A stretch of 64,000 nucleotides of DNA from Planctomycetota bacterium (GTDB lineage Bacteria; Planctomycetota; Planctomycetia; Planctomycetales; Planctomycetaceae). Every line of letters starts with the position of its first letter. Within the stretch, counting starts at the first letter, position 1. The notes under the pieces were generated by a model, which saw only the letters and a program-made list of their open reading frames with translations, had not been told where the DNA came from and did not search any database. The stretch lies in assembly GCA_023417655.1 (NCBI GenBank), contig JAEZFD010000040.1:9228-73227 (forward strand), given 5' to 3'. The position numbers and the translations under genes were made by a program. Positions 50,029-57,872 of this stretch are shown one piece after another.

Positions 50029-51078
50029 TCACGGCCGACCACGGCGTTCAGACACCTTGCGACAGAACCCGATGAACGCCGCTTCGGGATCGCGCGGCGG
50101 TTCCGTCATCCACTCCCGCCATTCCCGTTCGAGATAGTACACATCCCAGCCGGGTGCCGCCCGACGGGCTGCATCGTAGGTGTCCGGATCAAGTTGCCGA
50201 ACCTGAACCGATTCAACCGGTGCAGGTTCGGGAACAGTTCCCCGGTTACGAAACGTCACGATGTCGCTGTCATCCAGCGTGACGGAATAGTCCGGGATAT
50301 GATGATGTTCCTGATCTTCCTTCACGATGTTCGACACCAGCCGCCGGAACTCCTTTTCGGTCGAAGCGGAGCCGCACTTTTTCTGGAGGAGGGGGAGGGA
50401 GATCTTCCATTCCGGTTGCTTGCCGCAATGCTTCCGGGCCAGCTCGTACATCCGCCGTTCCAGCGGTTTGCGAAGCCGGAAATAGTCCCGGTGCAGCGTC
50501 AGGACTTCCTGATGCTGAATCGCATTGAACACCCAGTCGGAGAGCTTCACTTCCACTTCCTGCATCCGGCCGTCGCGAGTTTCGCGAACAATCTTCGCCC
50601 GCTCGATGAGGCCAAAGGTTTCAAAAACTTCCTGATTGCCGGTGATGATGTTCGTGCTGATCCGTGTTCCCGAAAGACGCTCCAATGCTGCCTTGAGGGC
50701 CTCATACCCTTGCCCGTTCGTCATCCGGTTGGTCGCTTTCAGAAGATCATGGGCCTTGAAATGCAGGACGGAGGAAACCGGCTTCTCAGCGTTCCGGGCA
50801 GCGATCAGCTGACTGATGCAGTAGATCAGGATATCCCGATCGTGGACGGTCGCCAGACCGTCAGTGGAGGGTTTGACCTCGACAAAGACATCGCCATGCT
50901 CATACCGCCGAACCCGATGATCTGGCTTCGTGGACAACGAGAAGATCGGATGCGCCATCGACGCCATATCCCCCTTGGGAGCCGCATCCATCAGATCACA
51001 AACAAAGAAATCCGGCGTATGCCGCTCGGGCAGGAGAGGGGGCCGTTCCTTGGTGCTGGTGTTCGTGGCGCTGGACAT
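50029..51078 (-). CDS. RepA-type plasmid replication initiator (RPA family)
   Basis: 349 aa from ATG 51078. Matches replication initiator protein A layout: FFVCDLMDAAPKGDMASMAHPIFSLSTKPD...VRRYEHGDVFVEVKPSTDGLATVHDRDILIYCISQLI, and winged-helix segments ALKAALERLSGTRISTNI and LRKPLERRMYELARKHCG with KISLPLLQKKCGS. It would bind iterons and open the origin. Seven 18-bp iterons lie directly upstream of its start (51090-51276). Convergent with the partition pair (3 bases apart at 50025/50029), so rep and par are one module. Presence of a rep module in an integrated element implies extrachromosomal replication after excision. Confidence 0.9.
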   Translation of the reverse strand: MSSATNTSTKERPPLLPERHTPDFFVCDLMDAAPKGDMASMAHPIFSLSTKPDHRVRRYEHGDVFVEVKPSTDGLATVHDRDILIYCISQLIAARNAEKPVSSVLHFKAHDLLKATNRMTNGQGYEALKAALERLSGTRISTNIITGNQEVFETFGLIERAKIVRETRDGRMQEVEVKLSDWVFNAIQHQEVLTLHRDYFRLRKPLERRMYELARKHCGKQPEWKISLPLLQKKCGSASTEKEFRRLVSNIVKEDQEHHHIPDYSVTLDDSDIVTFRNRGTVPEPAPVESVQVRQLDPDTYDAARRAAPGWDVYYLEREWREWMTEPPRDPEAAFIGFCRKVSERRGRP

Positions 51079-51089
51079 GCCCCCGATAC

Positions 51090-51276
51090 TTCGACAGTTC
51101 ACCCACCAAGTCAAGCAGTTTCGACAGATCACACACCAGCCTGCCGGTTCGATATTTCACCCACCGAAGGGGCCAGAATGCCCTCTTTCGACAGTTCACC
51201 CACCGGGAAAAAGTTTCGATGGTTTACACACCAATCTTCGACAGTTTGCCCACCAACTTTCGATGGTTCACCCACC
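51090..51276. repeat. Seven 18-bp iterons, plasmid-type replication origin
   Basis: Consensus TTCGACAGTTCACCCACC. Copies at 51090-51107, 51120-51137, 51148-51165, 51187-51204, 51215-51232, 51237-51254 and 51259-51276, same orientation, spacing 30, 28, 39, 28, 22 and 22 bases. Copies 1 and 4 are identical; the 5' TTCGA and 3' ACC are kept in all. Their place just before the repA start is the classical iteron-origin layout. Confidence 0.92.
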
Positions 51277-51319
51277 GGGCGGTTTGAATCCCCCGGCAAT
51301 TTCAGAAGCTTACTGACCA

Positions 51320-51328
51320 CTATCCACA
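51320..51328. promoter_or_regulatory. DnaA-box-like site
   Basis: CTATCCACA differs by one base from the DnaA consensus TTATCCACA and lies 44 bases beyond the last iteron, as expected in iteron origins. Confidence 0.45.
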
Positions 51329-51929
51329 GCGTAACACTCTCTCTAACTCAAGTATTTAACACACACCGGCAACTGGATCATCAAGCCGTTCCCCAAGCCC
51401 TCAAGACGCGGCCCGACCGTCCCAGTCCCACCGGCCACGCCGGAGCCTGCTGGACTGTCCGTATTGGCATTCAGGAAAGAGGAGTCACCTGCGGCACCGA
51501 CTTGCCCCGTAAACGCATTCAGAGGACGCGTAGGCGAGTGGAAGTGGTACGACACAGGGAGAAGGTTGAATATCTCGGTCTCATCGCCACAGTGGATGGA
51601 AACATGTCAGACGGTCCATCCGTCCTCATTGCCATCAAGCCCGCGAAGGCGATTTGTGGCTTAATTACAGTTTTCACAGTAGCATGCCCGACGCATTCCT
51701 GTTCTCAAAATGAGCTGCACAGTCGAAACTACTGAGCTTTCAGAAAAGGTCTTTCCTTCATTCGTGTTCTATCCTATGAGAGATACTTCAATTCGTTTGG
51801 GAGGATCTGGCGGTAGGAAGTGTGAGCCGCCCGCCGAAAAAGAACCAAGGGGTTTCCACGGCTTTTGCTTCAACGTCGGTCAAAAAAACACCGACTTTGT
51901 CGGCATCTGGTGACTGAGGAGTTCGTGAT
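51329..51929. other. Intergenic region beyond the origin, no supported gene
   Basis: About 600 bases right of the iterons, probably including the origin's unwinding region and the promoter of the PLD gene. A short hairpin CCGAC-TTT-GTCGG (51891-51903) preceded by AAAAAAA on the plus strand would be a minus-strand terminator. Open frames seen here (for example 51710-51913) lack family features. Confidence 0.4.
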
Positions 51930-52871
51930 TTGAGTACAAGTATCCTGCTTCAACACTCCTGGGAGTCGATCACCGCTGCTGCCCAACACCGCAAGCAGCG
52001 ATCGTGGGTTGCAGTTGCATTCTTCGGCAAGTCTGGCCCGGACCTGCTTCCACTCACTGCAGGCAGTCACTTGGTCGTCAATGCTTCCGAATCGGCCGTC
52101 AGTCAAGGTCTGACGCACCCCGGAGCATTAATGGAAATGATCAACAATGGAGTCTTCGTCTACAGCGTTGACAACTTGCACGCCAAGGTATTCGTATTCG
52201 GCAAAACAGCATTTGTCGGTTCGGCAAATGCTACCGAAAACTCAGCAGAAGTTCTTATGGAAGCTGTGGTTCGCACGACCGATCCTGGAGCCGTAGGTGA
52301 TGCTCGTGACTTCATTGCATCACTATGTCAGGTGGAACTTGGACCGGCGGAACTTGATCGTCTCCAGAAGTTGTACCGCCCCCCAAAATTTCCCGGCGGC
52401 AAGCGTTCCCGGTCCCATTCGCGCGATCGCCGTCAGCACCCTGAACTCCGACGATTGCGAATCGCACATCTGGAGTGGGGCGATGCCCCCGAAGGTTCGG
52501 AACAAACCGAGCAAGAAGGGTTGGATGAGTCCAAAGGGAAAATGGTCCACCCACGCCGGCACGAATTAACAGATTTTCACTGGCATGGTCGCTGCCCGTT
52601 TCAGGAGCGGGATCAGGTCATCCAATTGACGACGGAATCCTCCGGCGAAATTCTCGTCAGCCCACCGGCAACAGTGCTTGGCACTCGAAAATGGAGTAAC
52701 GGCCGGGCCTCATGCACCTTCGTATATTTGGAGTCTCCGAAACTTCGCCGAAAAAATCTCAGAGCTGTTTGTCGAAAATTGGGTAGAGGGGCGAAAAAAA
52801 CACTCCTGCAATCCGGGACGGTTATCGACCGTGTATTTGCAAACCAACTACGGGAGATTTGGAAGCGGTGA
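51930..52871 (+). CDS. Phospholipase D-like (HKD variant) nuclease-type protein
   Basis: 313 aa starting at TTG 51930 with GAGGAG eight bases upstream. A PLD half-motif NLHAKVFVFGKTAFVGSANATENSAE is clear: His84, Lys86, and Gly-Ser-x-Asn (97-100) with no Asp at the usual place, as in PLD-like nucleases of defence and restriction systems (BfiI, Nuc relatives). A basic linker (GGKRSRSHSRDRRQHP) leads to a C-terminal domain of about 130 residues, unrecognised. It stands 85 bases from the EcoRII-type restriction genes and faces them. Likely acts on nucleic acid as a dimer; could belong to the adjacent defence cargo. Confidence 0.78.
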   Translation: MSTSILLQHSWESITAAAQHRKQRSWVAVAFFGKSGPDLLPLTAGSHLVVNASESAVSQGLTHPGALMEMINNGVFVYSVDNLHAKVFVFGKTAFVGSANATENSAEVLMEAVVRTTDPGAVGDARDFIASLCQVELGPAELDRLQKLYRPPKFPGGKRSRSHSRDRRQHPELRRLRIAHLEWGDAPEGSEQTEQEGLDESKGKMVHPRRHELTDFHWHGRCPFQERDQVIQLTTESSGEILVSPPATVLGTRKWSNGRASCTFVYLESPKLRRKNLRAVCRKLGRGAKKTLLQSGTVIDRVFANQLREIWKR

Positions 52872-52963
52872 GTCCTCGCGGTAAGAGGCAAATTGCATTG
52901 AAAGCCGTTTACGAATACGAGCGAATTCTCGACGAAATCATGATATCACCTCGCCGCAATTAG
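52868..52963 (+). CDS. Possible mini-gene overlapping the PLD stop
   Basis: GTG at 52868 overlaps the PLD stop (GTGA) and opens a 31-codon frame (VSPRGKRQIALKAVYEYERI...), basic then helical, ending at TAG 52963, four bases into the opposite EcoRII gene end. No family; supported only by the coupled start and coherent helical sequence. Confidence 0.28.
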   Translation: MSPRGKRQIALKAVYEYERILDEIMISPRRN

Positions 52964-54183
52964 CTAAGGGCAAGCAGGCGGACGTCGGCAATAAAGCTTT
53001 CAAGGGTTTGAAGGTGCGGGCGGATTGGTGCGGGGTATGACTCGATCAGGGGACGGGGAACCACGAGACGGATTCCGGCATCGGTCATTTCACGGAACTG
53101 GTTTTGCGAAACGCCTTCCTGGAGTGTGAGAAGATGCTTGATCTCAATCCGCTCTGCTTCGTTGATAACCTGACGCCAGCGATCCTTGCATGTGGTTTTG
53201 GCAGCGAGCATTCGCAAGCGGTCGGCGGGATAGGAGGAGTTCTTGTAAGCTTCCTCATTCGGGAACAGAAAGTCAGGTTTCTTGCCTGAATCAGACTCCG
53301 GCTGATGGTCAAACTCGATTCCTTCCCGGAGGTTTTCCTCGATGAAGATTTCGCGGGCGTGCAATTCGAGAGAACGACCAGATCGTGACTTTCGCCGTTG
53401 CAGGATGGATTGTGCCCGCGACACAAATTCCTCCACGCTGGCGAACCCGCGTCTGATGCCGGGAATTTCCACTGCGTGTTCGATACTCCGGAAAATCTCA
53501 TACTCGCAATCGCGCCGCTTCATCAGCCTGGAATCAACTGCGATCCCATGAAATCCTCGCAGTTCCACTGCCTTCCTGATGATCTCCGCACCAGATGGAA
53601 ACTTATTCAGCCATTCCTGGGGGATCTCAGCGGCATCAAGCCAGCATGACGTGCGTACTGTCGGATTGACGATTCCCTGCTCAACCTCATCAATGGACCA
53701 TACCCGCCCCTTTCCGGGTTCAACCGGTCCAATCCTCTCCTCGATGATCTCCGCTTCGACTTCCTCGTCACAAACCCATACATGGCAATTATTCGCTTCC
53801 CCATTCTCCTTGTGAAAGGCAAACACCGCTAGGGAGCCGGTGCTTTCCGGGTCCAGCAGGGGAGATTCACCACCGCCGAAATTCGTCAGGCGGGTTTCGT
53901 TTCTTGTTCCTCCGCCACTCACCTTATTGTTGTACCAGATTGCCCGCACCGATCTGGCATCCGAATGGGAATCAATGCACAGGTTGAACCACTTGTCAGG
54001 ATTATTGTCGGATGGACGGTTCAGGGACGGGAAAACATCAAAGACGACTTCACGCGGGATGTAGGGACCGGCCTGATGAGTCTTGTTTGCGAGCGTGTCA
54101 TTTCCGGAAAGACGCTTCACATACCACAGGATTTCCGGACCGATGTTGTCATCCATCCAGTCAGTCAGTTCAGCCAGCGCCAT
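52960..54183 (-). CDS. EcoRII-type type IIE restriction endonuclease
   Basis: 407 aa from ATG 54183 (GGGGGAAC before it), close to the EcoRII length of about 404. The N-terminal effector DNA-binding domain spans about 1-170 (WFNLCIDSHSDARSVRAIWYNNKVSGGGTRNETRLTNFGGG), the catalytic EcoRII-C domain about 185-405. Catalytic PD-(D/E)XK: Pro303-Asp304 in KKPDFLFPNE and Lys329 in the signature AAKTTCKDRWRQV. The family cuts at CCWGG (or CCNGG relatives) after binding two sites. Start overlaps the vsr gene by 14 bases; dcm lies upstream in the same operon. Confidence 0.93.
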   Translation of the reverse strand: MALAELTDWMDDNIGPEILWYVKRLSGNDTLANKTHQAGPYIPREVVFDVFPSLNRPSDNNPDKWFNLCIDSHSDARSVRAIWYNNKVSGGGTRNETRLTNFGGGESPLLDPESTGSLAVFAFHKENGEANNCHVWVCDEEVEAEIIEERIGPVEPGKGRVWSIDEVEQGIVNPTVRTSCWLDAAEIPQEWLNKFPSGAEIIRKAVELRGFHGIAVDSRLMKRRDCEYEIFRSIEHAVEIPGIRRGFASVEEFVSRAQSILQRRKSRSGRSLELHAREIFIEENLREGIEFDHQPESDSGKKPDFLFPNEEAYKNSSYPADRLRMLAAKTTCKDRWRQVINEAERIEIKHLLTLQEGVSQNQFREMTDAGIRLVVPRPLIESYPAPIRPHLQTLESFIADVRLLALS

Positions 54184-54634
54184 TGTTCCCCCGCAGCTCA
54201 AGATTTTCCGTGCCTGATTCAAGCCATTGAACAACCATTTGAATCAGGTTCTCCGGTTCCCATTTGCCACTTCCCTTCATGGAGCATTCCCATACTGTAA
54301 GGATTCTCCACCCCGCTCTGTTGAGTTGATCGCATGCCGATAAATCCCGCTCCCGATTGCCGCTGATTTTGGTTTTCCAGAACTCCGGTCGCGTCGAGGG
54401 CCATCGAAATAAGGGGCAATCGTGCAGGTGCCAGAAACATCCATGAACAAAGATTACCGCCCTTCGGCCGGGAAAAACGAGATCGGGTTTCCCCGGCAGG
54501 TTTCGGCCATGCAGCCGATAACGATATCCGCGTCGATGCAGCGACGTTCTCAGCATGAGTTCCGGACGGGTGTTTTTCCCCCGTATTCCAGACATCATTC
54601 GGCTGCGGGTTGCTGCATCCACAACATCAGACAT
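54170..54634 (-). CDS. vsr: Very short patch repair endonuclease (Vsr)
   Basis: 154 aa from ATG 54634, which overlaps the last codons of the methyltransferase gene by 8 bases. Family features: RSRMMSGIRGKNTRPEL, the catalytic-site Asp in LPGKPDLVFPGRRAVIFVHGCFWHLHDCPLF with the zinc-binding Cys/His cluster, and GWRILTVWECSM. Vsr nicks at T:G mismatches that arise by deamination of 5-methylcytosine, so it protects Dcm target sites. Its place between dcm and the restriction gene matches its role. Confidence 0.95.
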   Translation of the reverse strand: MSDVVDAATRSRMMSGIRGKNTRPELMLRTSLHRRGYRYRLHGRNLPGKPDLVFPGRRAVIFVHGCFWHLHDCPLFRWPSTRPEFWKTKISGNRERDLSACDQLNRAGWRILTVWECSMKGSGKWEPENLIQMVVQWLESGTENLELRGNNGAG

Positions 54635-55877
54635 GAAACCGGAACTTCTTTTGCTTATCGGACAAGATGCTGTTATCGGGCAGGTAGGGAGCCATGTGCC
54701 CTGCAACGGCATTGACTGCCTCGCTCACAACGGCATTCCCGAATTGCTTGTACGCCTGCATGTCGGATACCGGGATCTTGAATTTTGACTCGCCCGGCTT
54801 GTCAAACCCCATCAGCCTTGCACACTCACGCGGTGTCAGTCGTCTGGGATTTCGGCCTTTCTGGCGAATCAGAATTTCCGAGCCATCCTTGTAGTATCTT
54901 GCCGAGAGGGTCCGGGCAACATCGTTTGGACCATTCAGGCCATAGCCAAACCCGTTCCCCTTTGCCCGATGCTTTGCGGCATAATTCTGGAGATACTCCC
55001 AGAGATGGTCTGTCAGGGTGTATTTGTCGCACACCCTGGCCTTCGGGCCGGTCGTGTAATGGCCTTCAGCTTCCTCGCTGCCATCCTCCGGATGCAGGAT
55101 TTCCCTGAGTCTTGGACCGGTCATCGGGTCCGGAAGAACGAGGTCATCAAAGCTGAATGAGTTCTGTTCCCTGAACCCGACAATGAAAATTCGTTCACGA
55201 TTCTGGGGAACAAACGACTTGGCGTTTATCACTTTCCAGTGGACGTTGTACCCAAGTTCCTCTTTGAGCGTTGTATGGATCACACGAAACGTGTTCCCCC
55301 TGTCGTGATTGACCAGATTCTTGACGTTCTCCAGCAGGAATGCATCCGGCTTGTGATGCTCAATGATTCGGGCTACATCAAAAAACAGGGTTCCCTGTGC
55401 CTCACATTTGAATCCATGAGCGCGTCCGAGAGCATTCTTCTTGCTCACTCCGGCAATGGAAAAAGGCTGGCAGGGAAAACCGGCAAGGAGAACATTGTGG
55501 GCCGGAATTCTTGTAGCCTCCACCTGGGTGATGTCCCCCTCGAAAACGTGGTCGTCACCATCGTGGAAATTCGCCAGATATGTCTTTCGCGCATAGTCGT
55601 TCCACTCACTCGTGAAAACGCACTTTCCACCAATTGCGTCAAACCCTCGTCGCAATCCACCAATCCCGGCAAAGAGATCAATGAACGTAAATGCAGGCGA
55701 AATCTTGCCAGGTTCATCAACCAGTCGCCGCAGCGAATCGATCACCGGTTGCCGTGCACGCGAAGCCCCGGATTCATAACGTCTGAGTGTCCGGGCGGAA
55801 CATCCAAGAGGTTCTACCAGTTTTTCAAGGGGAAGGCCTGTTTTCTGCCTCAGTACTGCGAATTCGGTGAGAGGCAC
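54627..55877 (-). CDS. dcm: DNA (cytosine-5) methyltransferase, Dcm/M.EcoRII-type
   Basis: 416 aa starting at GTG 55877 (GGGAG upstream). An N-terminal Xre-like HTH (FAVLRQKTGLPLEKLVEPLGCSARTLRRYESGAS, 7-40) probably autoregulates expression, as in M.EcoRII. The catalytic core has motif I FIDLFAGIGG (65-74), nucleophile Cys136 in GFPCQPFS, motif VI ENVKN, motif VIII QNRERIF, and the C-terminal QFGNAV. With the EcoRII-like nuclease it is expected to methylate the inner C of CCWGG. First gene of a dcm-vsr-endonuclease operon. Confidence 0.95.
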   Translation of the reverse strand: MPLTEFAVLRQKTGLPLEKLVEPLGCSARTLRRYESGASRARQPVIDSLRRLVDEPGKISPAFTFIDLFAGIGGLRRGFDAIGGKCVFTSEWNDYARKTYLANFHDGDDHVFEGDITQVEATRIPAHNVLLAGFPCQPFSIAGVSKKNALGRAHGFKCEAQGTLFFDVARIIEHHKPDAFLLENVKNLVNHDRGNTFRVIHTTLKEELGYNVHWKVINAKSFVPQNRERIFIVGFREQNSFSFDDLVLPDPMTGPRLREILHPEDGSEEAEGHYTTGPKARVCDKYTLTDHLWEYLQNYAAKHRAKGNGFGYGLNGPNDVARTLSARYYKDGSEILIRQKGRNPRRLTPRECARLMGFDKPGESKFKIPVSDMQAYKQFGNAVVSEAVNAVAGHMAPYLPDNSILSDKQKKFRFHV

Positions 55878-56008
55878 GCCGTTGCTCCCGCTGGGTGTGT
55901 TTTGGACATTATGGCCGAAGAATACACGGCGACCTCGAATTCGTCAACGCATCTTGTGCACTTGTGTCCACTATTGACGCGGTACCGAGTTGTTGTCATT
56001 AACGTCTC

Positions 56009-56323
56009 ATGATCTCCTCAAAAGAACTTGCACGCCGAATGCAAACTGAAATTCTCCGGGACGTTTCAAGCGGGATCGTTCCTGCCACCGTTCAAAACTT
56101 CTCGGAGCTGCATGATTATGTGGACGCCAACTGCTATGGCGGCACTGAAGCACTGCTGGAGGCAATGGACGCGGCAGGACCAGACACCGATGAAGCCCAC
56201 CAGGCCAATCTCGACAAACTCTCCGATGTCATGAACGAGGCAATGGAGATCGTTAATGCCTGGCTTCAGAACGGTGGGACGAACGCCAGGACTTGCCCTC
56301 CCAACTCCGGCTGGAAGCGATAA
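56009..56323 (+). CDS. Hypothetical protein, divergent from dcm
   Basis: 104 aa. Helical, acidic sequence (SSKELARRMQTEILRDVSSGIVPATVQNFSELHDYVDANCYGGTEALLEAMD; NLDKLSDVMNEAMEIVNAWLQ). Similar small proteins occur on plasmids, without known function (recollection, low certainty). It is divergent from dcm (131 bases, shared promoter region) and convergent with the GHKL operon. No ribosome site is obvious. Confidence 0.65.
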   Translation: MISSKELARRMQTEILRDVSSGIVPATVQNFSELHDYVDANCYGGTEALLEAMDAAGPDTDEAHQANLDKLSDVMNEAMEIVNAWLQNGGTNARTCPPNSGWKR

Positions 56324-56367
56324 GGTAGTTTCGCCTTGCCCTGCTGACGCAAGACTTCTGAGTGGTA

Positions 56368-57105
56368 TCAAGAGTCTGTTGACTCTGAGAGTGCGGCACT
56401 GACAAGCTTGCGAAGTTTTCGTTGATGCAGGAGCTTTGCTGATTGAGTCGGTTGCATTTCAGGTAAATCAAAAGTTCGTGACACCCGATTAACCGCTTTT
56501 CCAAAGATACGGGCAAATTCTCCCGAGGCCCCACTGCGACGTTTGCCATTGGAATCAATACAAAGAAACGTTGCGAGAGACATGCACCCTGGACAGGTCG
56601 CAATCTCCTGGCGACCGTTAATCTGTTCAGTGAGTTCTCCCGGTCTGTGCAGCGGGTTAACCAGTGCGACCAGTGCCCGATCCGGATCATCCCGGTGCAG
56701 AAAGAAAATTTCGTACGGATTCTGCAACAGATGCCGATAACGGCGTTTCCAGTCCGTGCTGGCAATTACGTGTCGCGCATCAGCACCGGGGCTGCGCTGA
56801 CCACTTCCATCTGCCGGACAGACATGATCGAACAGGGCCAGTGAGAGCCAGGCCCAGAAACCGGAGTCGCCACGAGGAATGTCTACGCCATTGGTTGTTG
56901 CGGTGGCATGAAGCCATTTCGCGAAATCCATCCGACTGGAAAATGATGCGGGCGGTGTAGCTTCGATCAATACCGATAAAGGTTCGGTAAAGCGTGGACT
57001 GGTCAGCAGCTCCAGGGGGACAGATGCCTCAGGATTGCTCCTCAATGCCTGTAGGTACTCCGCGAAAGCTCTCACTCCCTGTTCGTTGAATCGCCGGAAT
57101 TTCAT
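56368..57105 (-). CDS. Unrecognised protein, third gene of the GHKL-ATPase operon
   Basis: 245 aa from ATG 57105, which overlaps the preceding stop by four bases. Helical N-terminal half; a conserved-looking core TDWKRRYRHLLQNPYEIFFLHRDDPDRALVALVNPLHRPGELTEQINGRQEI, then a Cys motif CPGC (171-174) with another Cys at 182. No signal peptide or TM. I do not recognise the family; the Cys cluster might bind zinc. Always to be read together with the GHKL ATPase and the middle gene. Confidence 0.72.
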   Translation of the reverse strand: MKFRRFNEQGVRAFAEYLQALRSNPEASVPLELLTSPRFTEPLSVLIEATPPASFSSRMDFAKWLHATATTNGVDIPRGDSGFWAWLSLALFDHVCPADGSGQRSPGADARHVIASTDWKRRYRHLLQNPYEIFFLHRDDPDRALVALVNPLHRPGELTEQINGRQEIATCPGCMSLATFLCIDSNGKRRSGASGEFARIFGKAVNRVSRTFDLPEMQPTQSAKLLHQRKLRKLVSAALSESTDS

Positions 57106-57872
57106 CCACCTTCTCCCTTCGTGCCTGATGCCGCCTGCCATTGACTTGCAAGCAGAAAGTGTCTTCCAAACGCAGCGACAGCCTCCTCAATCCAGTCCCG
57201 CCTTTGTTCAAAATCATCGACGTCCTCTGGTACAGGAGTGAGTCCAAGCTTGCCTGTCAGATATCCCTTGGTCCACGCGGTAAACCAATGCTCGGGATCA
57301 TCGCCTGGGGTTTTGTCGACCAACAGAGCCTGCACAAGTGAGCGACGGAGAATTTCCGGATACGCCACCGCGATGAAGCGACCGTCTTGTGCAACGCCGG
57401 AGTGGCCGACAGATTTCTCGACCAACACGACCGGTCCATTCTCGTCAAACTCCATGTCCCACAACAGACCGTTCAGGTCCGAGTCCTTCCAGCGAACCAG
57501 GTCACTTTGTTTGTCTTCTTCTGGTCCCTTCGGGCGAATTTTGTTTGCCCAGGCAATAATTCGGCCGGGAACATCGGCAACGTCCGTCACTTTGACCCGG
57601 AAACAGACGTCCTTCCAGTCAGGAAACGCTGTCAGCTGTAATTCATGTGGAGGTGGTAGCGTATATTCAGCAACAGTCCCGAATGCAAATCGCATCCGCG
57701 TCGTGCGGTGATATGCTTCGACAAAAATTCGTGCCGTGCCGGAAGTCTTCGCAAGATGCGAGAGATTCAGCACAGGTTCGAACGTTGCCGGGTTTCCCGG
57801 ATAGATCAGAACATTGGCCTGATCACGTGTGAGCCTGCTGCGATTGGTGAAGTTCAGGTGTTTCACCGGCAT
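57102..57872 (-). CDS. Unrecognised protein, second gene of the GHKL-ATPase operon
   Basis: 256 aa from ATG 57872, starting 50 bases before the ATPase gene ends. Beta-rich N-terminal two-thirds (TARIFVEAYHRTTRMRFAFGTVAEYTLPPP, VCFRVKVTDVADVPGRIIAWANKI, GPVVLVEKSV, GRFIAVAYPEILRRSLVQALL) and a helical C-terminus. No recognised family or catalytic motif. Deep overlap with the ATPase gene indicates coupled expression. Confidence 0.75.
   Translation of the reverse strand: MPVKHLNFTNRSRLTRDQANVLIYPGNPATFEPVLNLSHLAKTSGTARIFVEAYHRTTRMRFAFGTVAEYTLPPPHELQLTAFPDWKDVCFRVKVTDVADVPGRIIAWANKIRPKGPEEDKQSDLVRWKDSDLNGLLWDMEFDENGPVVLVEKSVGHSGVAQDGRFIAVAYPEILRRSLVQALLVDKTPGDDPEHWFTAWTKGYLTGKLGLTPVPEDVDDFEQRRDWIEEAVAAFGRHFLLASQWQAASGTKGEGG

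Noticed and set aside
51090..51276. CRISPR array
   Set aside because: Repeats are 18 bp, direct but degenerate, with unequal short spacers (4-21 bases), and lie at a repA start: iterons, not CRISPR. No cas genes are present.
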